The notes under the pieces are model-generated. The model was not told where the DNA came from, searched no databases, and saw only the letters and a list, made by a program, of their open reading frames with translations. A stretch of 15,434 bases of DNA from RGIG8775 sp045660295 (lineage in GTDB: Bacteria; Bacillota; Clostridia; Oscillospirales; CAG-272): the NCBI GenBank assembly GCA_045660295.1, contig JAZRDN010000053.1:1-15434 (forward strand), read 5' to 3'. The position numbers and the translations under genes were made by a program. Positions 7,396 through 14,346 of the stretch are shown piece after piece. Position 1 is the stretch's first letter. Every line of letters begins with the position of its first letter.

Positions 7396-7639
7396 TGTTC
7401 GCACCGCACCAAGAGCCAAAAGTTTTGGTCGAGCTTGCGGCGACGCACAGCACCAATGATAGCCCCCACGGCAGTGGGCGCCAGTCAAGGGCGCGTAGCC
7501 CTTGTCGCCGCGCGCACGCGGCGAAATAGCTCTGCGGCGTCTCGCTCGTTGCGACGAGCGAGCCAAGGCGCTGCCTTGACAATCCGCAAACTTTTAAAAA
7601 AGTTTGATCAAAACTTTTGGCGCGGCTGCGGTGCGAACA
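7396..7639. repeat. Family A interspersed repeat, copy 2, with terminal inverted repeats
   Basis: A 244-bp element with inverted ends: 7396-7430 (TGTTCGCACCGCA... CCAAAAGTTTTGGTC) and 7606-7639 (GATCAAAACTTTTGG... TGCGGTGCGAACA). It holds block A1 (7451-7539) and block A2 (7541-7639), nearly identical to those at 1260-1350 and 1609-1707. A1 is the hairpin row with loops GGCA, GCGTA and CGCA. Its right end is 12 bp from the dnaA stop, matching its spacing to gyrB in copy 1. The form suggests a non-autonomous mobile element (MITE-like). Confidence 0.8.
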
Positions 7640-7651
7640 CACCTACACCAA

Positions 7652-9088
7652 TTACTTCTTCTCTATCTCTTTCTTTATCGCGTTTATCTCCGAAATGAAC
7701 GCTGTGTCGTTCTTCAGCTTCTCCTCGATCTGTGTACAAGAGCTCATACAGGTCGTGTGATTTCTTCTGTTCAACGTCTTGGCTATCTTCTTGTAAGAAA
7801 GGTCGGTCAGCTCCTTGATAAGATAGGTCGTTACGTGGCGCGCAAAGGCTATCTCTTGCTTTCTTGACTCCGAAAGAAGTTCGTCCTTTGTTACTCCATA
7901 ATGAGTCTCTATCGACTTGAATATCTTATCTATTATCACGTTTATCGGTTCTTCGCCGTCCATAAGGTCGGAAATGCAGCCCTTCGCAAGCTCAAAGGTT
8001 ATCTCCTTGCCCGAAAGGAATTTCTGTGCGCCCAGCTTCTTTATAGCGCCCTCTATCTGACGCACGTTGGAACGCAGATTTTCCGCAAGATACTCCAGAA
8101 CGTCCTCGGGAAGCTCTATTCCTATCTGTTCAGCCTTTTTCTTGATTATCGCAAGTCTTAATTCCATGTCGGGCGGCTGAATGTCGGCTATAAGTCCCCA
8201 CTCAAATCTGTTTACAAGCCTTTCCTCAAGAGGCTGGATCTCTCTTGGCGGACGGTCGGACGTGAGAATTATCTGCTTGTGCTCCTCGTAAAGAGCGTTG
8301 AAGGTGTGGAAAAATTCTTCCTGAGTTGACTTCTTGCCCTCCAAAAACTGTATGTCGTCGATAAGAAGAACGTCGCATTTGCGGTACTTCTCCTTAAACA
8401 TGTTCATCGAGTTGGTGGAAAGGTGGTCTATAAGCTGATTGGTAAAATCCTCACAGGTGACGTAAAGCATCTTTACGTCGGGAATGTTGGATTTTATTTT
8501 GTTGATTATGGCGTGGAGAAGATGGGTCTTTCCAAGTCCCGACGGACCGTAGATAAAGAGGGGGTTGTAGGTTCTCGCAACCTCTTTTCCGTGTGAAATT
8601 CTTTCGGACTCCATGCAGGCGGGATTTTCGGCGACGCCAAGGCATGCGGCGTGCGCGAAATTGTTTGATTTTCCTACGATGAAGTTGTCAAATGTGTATT
8701 CAAAATGATAGGGGAAATGCGCGCTGCCTATCTCCACTTCCTTGCGTGCGGGAGCTATTGGGTCGCGCTCGATTCCAAGTTCCTCGTAGGGAATGACTCT
8801 GTGGGTTATTCTCGTAACGTTCTCGGACGCGAAAAATACGTTTACGTCAACCTCGAAGCCGAGAAATTCAAAAAAGCCCTTTTTTATTCTGTCAAGATGT
8901 CGCTCGCGCACCATTTTGCACTTAAATGACGTGGGCGCGCGGAAGTGTATCGTGTTGTCGGCAAAATCGGTTAACACCAGACCGCCAAACCAGAGGTCTA
9001 TAGTAGAATCCGAAAGCTCGCTTGAAAAAGATTTCTTGACCTCTTGCCATATTTCGTTTAATTCCTGAAGTTCGTCTGAAACTGCCAT
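7652..9088 (-). CDS. dnaA: Chromosomal replication initiator protein DnaA
   Basis: DnaA is the AAA+ initiator that binds DnaA boxes and melts the origin. It is 478 residues from the ATG at 9086-9088, chosen because AAAGG lies 10 nt upstream. The in-frame ATG at 9104-9106 adds six residues but has no ribosome binding site. Domain I covers about 1-85. The AAA+ domain has Walker A GPSGLGKT (181-188), Walker B LLIDDIQF (241-248), the arginine finger Arg294 in LVNRFEWG and sensor 2 Arg343 in NVRQIEG. Domain IV (about 385-478) is complete, but its signature reads LNRRNHTTCMSSC (439-451) where most DnaA proteins have GGRDHTTV. The consensus promoter at 9187-9215 drives it. Confidence 0.97.
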   Translation of the reverse strand: MAVSDELQELNEIWQEVKKSFSSELSDSTIDLWFGGLVLTDFADNTIHFRAPTSFKCKMVRERHLDRIKKGFFEFLGFEVDVNVFFASENVTRITHRVIPYEELGIERDPIAPARKEVEIGSAHFPYHFEYTFDNFIVGKSNNFAHAACLGVAENPACMESERISHGKEVARTYNPLFIYGPSGLGKTHLLHAIINKIKSNIPDVKMLYVTCEDFTNQLIDHLSTNSMNMFKEKYRKCDVLLIDDIQFLEGKKSTQEEFFHTFNALYEEHKQIILTSDRPPREIQPLEERLVNRFEWGLIADIQPPDMELRLAIIKKKAEQIGIELPEDVLEYLAENLRSNVRQIEGAIKKLGAQKFLSGKEITFELAKGCISDLMDGEEPINVIIDKIFKSIETHYGVTKDELLSESRKQEIAFARHVTTYLIKELTDLSYKKIAKTLNRRNHTTCMSSCTQIEEKLKNDTAFISEINAIKKEIEKK

Positions 9089-9186
9089 ATAACGAAAACC
9101 TTTCATTTTAGTACGGAAATAAGCAAAATTTCCGCCGAAAAAATATGTAAAATCGCCCCGCGGGCATAGTATTAGCTATTTTAATA

Positions 9187-9215
9187 ATTATACCATGTTT
9201 ATAACTTTTTTTCAA
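9187..9215 (-). promoter_or_regulatory. Sigma-A promoter of dnaA
   Basis: On the minus strand, TTGAAA (9210-9215) and TATAAT (9187-9192) are 17 bp apart, with TGG directly before the -10 as an extended -10. The spacer contains TTATAAACA (9196-9204), two mismatches from a DnaA box, which could allow weak autorepression. The leader is about 95 nt and includes a 7-bp hairpin CGGAAAT/ATTTCCG shortly before the dnaA ribosome binding site. AT-rich DNA (about 9225-9266) lies upstream. Confidence 0.8.
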
Positions 9216-9266
9216 GGGTTTTTCGTAAATTTATATATATTATTTATTAATATAATATAACATTAA

Positions 9267-9749
9267 GCTAGTTTTTAGTTGGGGTTGTCGCTTTTTTGTA
9301 AAAAAGCTCCGCAAAAAACTTTTCTTTAGGGGTTTTTGTTTTAGATTTGTGCGCTTAAATTTTATTTGCGACAACTGCATGAGGTGTTGTAGGGCGGGGC
9401 AGATTGCGTAGCAATCTTGTGAGCGAAGCGGGATTGCCTCCCGCCGAAAACCAAAATGCAACCAAAGCGAAGGAGTTCTCGTTTAGAGAATGACTGATGG
9501 CAACGACCGTGTTGTTCGCACAAATGTGGGACGCTGACCTAAAGGGTTGCGGCGCCTTCGCCGCTGGAGCGTTAGGGGAGGGGGTCCCCAACGCTTGCGG
9601 GAGCAATTCTTCCGTCAGCGTACTAAACTACCCATGCAGTTGTCGCAAATAAAATTTAAGAGCACAGATAAAAACAAAAAATAATCCATGCGCCAAAAGT
9701 TTTTTGCGGAGCTTTTTTTCAAAAAAGCAACAACCCGACAAAAACTAAC
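9267..9749. mobile_element. Family B copy 3: MITE-like element with long terminal inverted repeats
   Basis: A 483-bp element with inverted ends of about 118 bp: 9267-9383 and 9632-9749. Both read GYTAGTTTTT..., GCTTTTTT hairpin, CTCCGCAAAAAACTTTT, then TTAAATTTTATTTGCGACA and ACTGCATG inward. It is flanked by TTAA on both sides (9263-9266 and 9750-9753), a possible target duplication. The interior has the GGGCGGGGC module with hairpin AGATTGC-GTA-GCAATCT, the core with hairpin GTTCTC-GTTTA-GAGAAT (9475-9491), and an inverted copy of the AGCGTTGGGGACC module (about 9567-9618). No transposase is encoded, so mobilisation would need one supplied elsewhere. Confidence 0.75.
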
Positions 9750-9790
9750 TTAAAAAATCGCGAAAAAAACCACACAAAACTAACTAAATA

Positions 9791-9799
9791 TGCTATAAT
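9791..9799 (+). promoter_or_regulatory. Extended -10 promoter of copA
   Basis: TGCTATAAT (9791-9799) is an extended -10 element about 29 bp upstream of the copA start. No good -35 box is seen 17 bp upstream. The leader would be only about 20 nt, including the AAAGG ribosome binding site. No clear CopY/CsoR operator was recognised. Confidence 0.55.
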
Positions 9800-9827
9800 A
9801 AAGTATCAAAAAAGAAAGGCAGAAAAA

Positions 9828-12095
9828 ATGCGGAAGATAAAATACGGCGTAAAGGGCATGAGCTGCAGCGCGTGCGTGGCGCACGTTGAGCGCGCGGCGA
9901 GGGGCGTTGTTGACGGCGAGGTCACTGTGAGCCTTATAACCAACAGCATAATCGTTGAGGTGGCGGACGGCGAAAAGGAAGAAGCCGTCAGACAAAGGCT
10001 GACCAAGGCGCTTCGCACGGGTGGTTACGACCTTATCGTTGGCGACAAAAAGGCTCTCGAAAGCACGGAGTATAAAAAGAGAATAAGGAATTTGGTGCTG
10101 TCGCTTGTTCTTTCAGCCCTGTTGATGTACGTTTCAATGGGTGGAATGTTGGGGTTGCCTCAGCCCGATGTTTTAAATAACCTTGCAGTGTTTTCGTTGG
10201 CTCAGTTAGCTATAACTCTGCCAATCGTTATCATCAACCGCAAGTATTTCAAGGGCGGAATTTCGGCTCTCTTTGCCAAAGCGCCCAACATGGATTCGCT
10301 TATTGCCATAGGCTCGGGGGCTTCGCTTATATACTCGGTCTTCGGTACGGTCATGATACTTCTCAGTGACTCCCACGAGGCGGCGCACGCCTACGCCCAC
10401 GACCTTTATTACGAGTCGGCGGCGATGATACTCGCCCTCGTGTCGCTTGGAAAATTCCTTGAGGAGCGCGCAAAAAAGAAGGCGGGCGACGCGGTAATGG
10501 CACTTTCGGACACGCTTCCCACACTGGCTACACTGCTTGCAGACGGCGAGGAAAAGACGGTAGAGGTTGAGGAAGTGAAGGTGGGGGACGTGATTTGCGT
10601 CCGCGCGGGCGAGGCTATTCCTGTTGACGGCGAGATAGTTTTCGGCGAGGGAAGCATTGACGAGTCGGCACTCAGCGGCGAGAGCCTTCCCATTGACAAA
10701 AAGGTGGGAGACGGCGCAAGCGCGTCCTGCATACTCCGCGACGGATACATCAGAATAAAATGCACACGCACGGGAAGCGACACCTCTATAAGCCGAATAA
10801 TCACCATGCTTGAGGAAGCGGCAAACAGCAAAGCCGACATCTCGCGCGTTGCCGACCGTGTCAGCGCCGTATTCGTGCCCGCGGTCATGTTTGTTTCGCT
10901 TGTGACTCTTATTGTCTGGCTTATCTTCGGCACGCCCGCGGTGGCGTTCAAATGCGCAATATCTGTCTTGGTAATCTCTTGTCCGTGCGCCCTCGGTCTG
11001 GCGACTCCCACGGCTATTATGGTGGGTACGGGTGTCGGTGCTTCAAGGGGTATTCTTATAAAAAGCGCGCACGCCCTCGAGCGCATGCGCGACATAAAAT
11101 ATATCTTGGTTGACAAAACGGGCACGCTAACCCACGGAAAACCTTTTGTTACAGGGGTTTACGGGGTTTCTGACGACATGCTCTCAATGGCGTATTCGCT
11201 TGAAAAAATGTCCTCTCACCCCTTGGCGTTTGCCGTATGCAGGCACGCCGAGGAAAGGGGTGCTTCGGTGCTTGAGGTGCACGACTTCAAGTCTAAGATA
11301 GGCAACGGTCTTTACGGAATTATTGACAGCAATATTTGTCTTTGCGGAAAGCCCGATTTTATACGCGAAAACGGCGGCGGACTTGACTCTTTCGAGCTGG
11401 ATTTTGAGGGCAAAAAAATGACCTGCGCGCAGGCGGTCTCCGAGCTTATGGACAGGGGCGCGACGGCTATCTGCGTTTACGTGAAGGGGGCGGGCGGCGA
11501 GCGCCTTGGCGTTATGGCGCTGGCTGATAAAATAAAGGAAAGCTCTGTGGACGCCGTAAAAGGCTTCAAGAGGCTCGGAATTGAATGTGTAATGCTGACG
11601 GGCGACAACGAGGCTTCCGCGCGTTCTGTGGCAAATGAGGCGGGTATAAGCACCGTTCACGCTTCCCTGCTCCCCGAGGACAAGGCGAAAATAATAGAGG
11701 AATACAAGTCGCGCGCAGACGGTCTCTGCGCTATGGTGGGCGACGGAATCAACGACGCCCCCGCGTTGGCGCTTGCCCACATAGGCATAGCAATCGGCGC
11801 GGGTACTGAGGTGGCTATCGATTCAGCCGACGTGATACTCTCAAAAAGCTCTCTGACGGGCGTTCTTTCAGCCCTCGAAATAAGCCGCGCTACGCTCAAA
11901 ACCATCAAACAGAACCTGTTCTGGGCGCTGATATACAATTCTATCGGTATTCCTGTCGCCGCGGGCGTCCTGTTCCCCATGTTCGGCATCACCCTTTCGC
12001 CCATGATTGGTGCGGCGGCGATGTCCTTCTCGTCTGTAACCGTTGTTCTCAACGCTTTGAGGTTGAGGACAATTTGTAAAAAGAGGATTAGTTAG
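9828..12095 (+). CDS. copA: Copper-exporting P-type ATPase (P1B-1)
   Basis: A 755-residue membrane pump that exports Cu(I) using ATP. One N-terminal heavy-metal-associated domain carries GMSCSAC (Cys13, Cys16). Membrane segments are visible at about 88-108, 118-136, 155-180, 195-210, 345-370, 375-400, 695-715 and 718-745. The actuator loop has SGES (283-286). The metal-binding CPC is 385-387, the phosphorylated Asp429 is in DKTGTLTHGKP, the HP motif is 464-465, and TGDN (591-594) and GDGIND (638-643) complete the ATP domain. YN (703-704) and MSFSS (732-736) are the Cu(I) signature residues of the last two membrane segments. The stop TAG lies in the GTTAG terminus of the adjoining repeat. It is the lone complete plus-strand gene here; no copZ or csoR is adjacent. 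Confidence 0.93.
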   Translation: MRKIKYGVKGMSCSACVAHVERAARGVVDGEVTVSLITNSIIVEVADGEKEEAVRQRLTKALRTGGYDLIVGDKKALESTEYKKRIRNLVLSLVLSALLMYVSMGGMLGLPQPDVLNNLAVFSLAQLAITLPIVIINRKYFKGGISALFAKAPNMDSLIAIGSGASLIYSVFGTVMILLSDSHEAAHAYAHDLYYESAAMILALVSLGKFLEERAKKKAGDAVMALSDTLPTLATLLADGEEKTVEVEEVKVGDVICVRAGEAIPVDGEIVFGEGSIDESALSGESLPIDKKVGDGASASCILRDGYIRIKCTRTGSDTSISRIITMLEEAANSKADISRVADRVSAVFVPAVMFVSLVTLIVWLIFGTPAVAFKCAISVLVISCPCALGLATPTAIMVGTGVGASRGILIKSAHALERMRDIKYILVDKTGTLTHGKPFVTGVYGVSDDMLSMAYSLEKMSSHPLAFAVCRHAEERGASVLEVHDFKSKIGNGLYGIIDSNICLCGKPDFIRENGGGLDSFELDFEGKKMTCAQAVSELMDRGATAICVYVKGAGGERLGVMALADKIKESSVDAVKGFKRLGIECVMLTGDNEASARSVANEAGISTVHASLLPEDKAKIIEEYKSRADGLCAMVGDGINDAPALALAHIGIAIGAGTEVAIDSADVILSKSSLTGVLSALEISRATLKTIKQNLFWALIYNSIGIPVAAGVLFPMFGITLSPMIGAAAMSFSSVTVVLNALRLRTICKKRIS

Positions 12096-12500
12096 TTTAT
12101 GTCAGGATTTTCCCGCTTTTTGTAAAAAGCGGGGCAAAAACTTTTGGCGCGGGGAAAGGCTTTGTTTAGGTCAGTGCCTTTGCCAATAGTTTGCGACAAC
12201 TGTTTGGGATATTTAGTACGCTGTCGGAAGAATTGCTCTCGCAAGCGTTGGGGACCCCCTCCCCAAACGCTCCAGCGGCGAAGGTGCCGCAACCCTTTAG
12301 GTCAGCGCCCTATTATTTGCAACACATATTATGCCGCATCTCACTCGTCGGCTAAACACCGACTCGTTGGCTTTTGGTGATATAAACAATACTTTAGAGC
12401 ACCCAAAGCAAAGGAGTTCTCGTCGAGAGAACGACTGATGGCAACGACCGTGTTGTTCGCACAAACACGGAACGCTGACCAATCGGCTCCCCGCTAGGGG
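12091..12500 (+). repeat. Family B structured repeat, copy 4 (copA-rplA gap)
   Basis: Begins GTTAGTTTATGTCAGG, overlapping the copA stop. The terminal hairpin is CCCGCTTTTT-GT-AAAAAGCGGG (12112-12133). The TTGCGACAACTG segment matches the inner end of the copy 3 inverted repeat. The module AGCGTTGGGGA/TCCCCAAACGCT follows (about 12220-12272). Next is an inverted fragment of the core hairpin (about 12347-12364). The core (12400-12481) has hairpin GTTCTC-GTCGA-GAGAAC (12416-12432). The right end is CCCC-GCTA-GGGG. The 456-bp gap contains no supported gene. Confidence 0.8.
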
Positions 12501-12503
12501 CGC

Positions 12504-12535
12504 AAAAAAGCTGTCTCTTATTGAGACAGCTTTTT
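12504..12535. terminator. Bidirectional intrinsic terminator between copA and rplA
   Basis: AGCTGTCTC (12509-12517) pairs with GAGACAGCT (12523-12531) around the loop TTATT. An A-run precedes it and a T-run follows, so it can terminate rplA on the minus strand and copA on the plus strand. It lies 16 bp beyond the rplA stop. Confidence 0.9.
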
Positions 12536-12551
12536 ATAATTGGTTATCAGA

Positions 12552-13235
12552 TTAAAGCTTTGCAGCGTTTACCTTGATGCCGGGGCCCATGGTAGATGCG
12601 ATAACGCAACTCTTGATGTACTGACCCTTTGCAGCAGCGGGCTTAGCCTTGATAACAGCGTTCATGAGGGTTGTGAAGTTCTCCTCAAGCTTGTCTGCAC
12701 CGAAGGATGCCTTGCCGATGGGGCAGTGGATGATGTTGGTCTTGTCAAGTCTGTACTCGATCTTACCAGCCTTAGCCTCTGTTACAGCGCGTGCAACGTC
12801 GGGCGTAACTGTACCTGCCTTGGGGTTGGGCATAAGTCCCTTAGGACCAAGAACCTTACCAAGACGTCCAACAACACCCATCATGTCGGGGCTTGCGATA
12901 ACTACGTCAAAATCGAACCAGTTTTCCTTTGTGATCTTCTCAACAAGGTCCATTTCGCCAACATACTCAGCGCCTGCTGCCTTTGCCGCGTCTGCCTTGT
13001 CGCCCTTTGCGAATACAAGGGTTCTTACTGTCTTACCTGTTCCGTTGGGGAGAACTACTGCTCCTCTGACCTGCTGGTCTGCGTGACGAGAGTCAACACC
13101 GAGTCTTACGTGGATCTCGATGGTCTCATCGAACTTTGCCTTAGATGTCTGGCAAACGAGAGCGAGAGCCTCTGCGGGATCGTATGCTCTGTTCTTTTCA
13201 ATCAGCTTTGCGCTGTCTGTATATTTCTTTCCCAT
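12552..13235 (-). CDS. rplA: 50S ribosomal protein L1
   Basis: L1 binds 23S rRNA at the mobile stalk near the E site and in many bacteria represses its own operon. It has 227 residues from the ATG at 13233-13235, nine bases after GGAGG; a TTG six bases earlier is too close to the ribosome binding site. Landmarks are YDPAEALALV, the L1 segment GRLGKVLGPKGLMPNPKAGTVT, and the C-terminal STMGPGIKVNAAKL. Gene order with rplK is standard, but rplJ and rplL, which usually follow, are missing. A strong terminator and copA follow instead. Confidence 0.97.
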   Translation of the reverse strand: MGKKYTDSAKLIEKNRAYDPAEALALVCQTSKAKFDETIEIHVRLGVDSRHADQQVRGAVVLPNGTGKTVRTLVFAKGDKADAAKAAGAEYVGEMDLVEKITKENWFDFDVVIASPDMMGVVGRLGKVLGPKGLMPNPKAGTVTPDVARAVTEAKAGKIEYRLDKTNIIHCPIGKASFGADKLEENFTTLMNAVIKAKPAAAKGQYIKSCVIASTMGPGIKVNAAKL

Positions 13236-13249
13236 TTTCAAGCTCCTCC

Positions 13250-13675
13250 TTAGTCCTCAACTGTGATACCCATGCTGCGGGCTGTACCTGCGATCATGCT
13301 CATTGCGGTCTCTACCGATGCGGCGTTAAGGTCGGGCATCTTCTGCTCCGCAATCTTTCTTACCTGATCCTTTGTAATCTTTGCAACCTTTGTCTTGTTG
13401 GGCTTAGCAGATCCGGACTCGATTCCTGCAGCCTTCTTGATAAGAACGGGTGCGGGGGGAGTCTTTGTGATGAATGTGAAAGAACGGTCAGCATATACTG
13501 TAATTACTACAGGAATGATAAGACCGATGTCGTTCTTTGTTCTCTCGTTGAATTCCTTTGTAAATACGGGAATTGCAACACCGTACTGACCCAGTGCGGG
13601 ACCTACGGGGGGCTGGGGTGTAGCCTTACCAGCGGGAAGCTGGAGCTTAATGTAACCCATAATCTTCTTTGCCAT
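13250..13675 (-). CDS. rplK: 50S ribosomal protein L11
   Basis: L11 shapes the GTPase-associated centre on 23S rRNA and is the target site region of thiostrepton. It has 141 residues, normal length. The N-terminal domain has PPVGPALGQYGVAIPVF (22-38); many bacteria have GVNI in place of GVAI. The middle carries RSFTFITKTPPAPVLIKKAAG, and the C-terminal RNA-binding domain ends in ARSMGITVED. The start is ATG 13673-13675 with GGAGG 11 nt upstream. The rplA ribosome binding site overlaps the rplK stop region, so the two are translated from one mRNA. Confidence 0.97.
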   Translation of the reverse strand: MAKKIMGYIKLQLPAGKATPQPPVGPALGQYGVAIPVFTKEFNERTKNDIGLIIPVVITVYADRSFTFITKTPPAPVLIKKAAGIESGSAKPNKTKVAKITKDQVRKIAEQKMPDLNAASVETAMSMIAGTARSMGITVED

Positions 13676-13708
13676 GATAAATTATACCTCCATATGTGGT
13701 GATGATAC

Positions 13709-13733
13709 GGGAGAATTAAGAAATTTTTCTCCC
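13709..13733 (-). promoter_or_regulatory. Stem-loop in the rplK leader
   Basis: GGGAGAA (13709-13715) pairs with TTCTCCC (13727-13733) around an 11-nt A/T-rich loop, 34 bp upstream of the rplK start within the 112-bp nusG-rplK gap. It may be part of an L1-responsive leader or an mRNA processing site; the sequence alone does not decide. Confidence 0.35.
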
Positions 13734-13787
13734 TCCCACGTTTTTAGCAATCGGGACTGCTCCCTTTTGCCGCCTCTTGGCGAGGAC

Positions 13788-14327
13788 TTATTTCTGAACC
13801 TTAACGCTGCCCGCGTCAAGCTCAACAGGAAGATCGCGGCGGCCTTTCTTAACAAGAACCGTGACCTTGCTGTAATTTTCCGAGATAGCCTGTACCGTAC
13901 CCGAGTAGCCCTCGAAAAGTCCGCTCGTAATAACGACCTCGTCGCCAATCTCGAAAGGAAGTTTTACTTTCTTTTCCTCAAGCTCAAGTCCGTCAACCTC
14001 CGCCTGCGAAAGGGGGGTGGGATTGGAGCCGGGACCAACGAAGCCCGTCACGCCCGTGATGTTTCTCACAACGTGCCATGTCTCCTCGGTCATAAGCATC
14101 TTCACAAGCACGTAGCTGGGGAAGATCTTGTTTTCAACCTCGACCTCTTTGTCACCCTTCTTCTCGATAGTGATCTCTACTGGGATCCTTACGTCGAAGA
14201 TCATGTTCTCAAGACCGCGGTTTTCGATAATCTTTTCAAGACTTGCCTTTACCTTGTTCTCGTAGCCTGCATAGGTGTGCGCCACATACCATCTGACACC
14301 GAGATTGCTCTTGTCAATATTTATCAT
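13788..14327 (-). CDS. nusG: Transcription termination/antitermination factor NusG
   Basis: NusG binds RNA polymerase during elongation and influences pausing, termination and coupling to ribosomes. It has 179 residues. The NGN domain starts RWYVAHTYAGYENKVKASLE (12-31) and includes NKIFPSYVLVKM (66-77). The KOW domain is FEIGDEVVITSGLFEG (125-140) with the following strand SGTVQAI. The start is ATG 14325-14327 with AAGGAG nine bases upstream. It follows secE by 19 bp, the usual secE-nusG pairing. Confidence 0.97.
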   Translation of the reverse strand: MINIDKSNLGVRWYVAHTYAGYENKVKASLEKIIENRGLENMIFDVRIPVEITIEKKGDKEVEVENKIFPSYVLVKMLMTEETWHVVRNITGVTGFVGPGSNPTPLSQAEVDGLELEEKKVKLPFEIGDEVVITSGLFEGYSGTVQAISENYSKVTVLVKKGRRDLPVELDAGSVKVQK

Positions 14328-14346
14328 ATCTTGTCTCTCCTTTTAA

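Noticed and set aside
9086..9106. Upstream ATG for dnaA at 9106
   Set aside because: No ribosome binding site precedes it, while the ATG at 9088 has AAAGG at proper spacing.
4082..12500. CRISPR array as an explanation of the repeats
   Set aside because: Copies are kilobases apart with no regular spacers and no cas genes.
13233..13241. TTG start for rplA at 13241
   Set aside because: It is only three bases from GGAGG; the ATG at 13235 has normal spacing.
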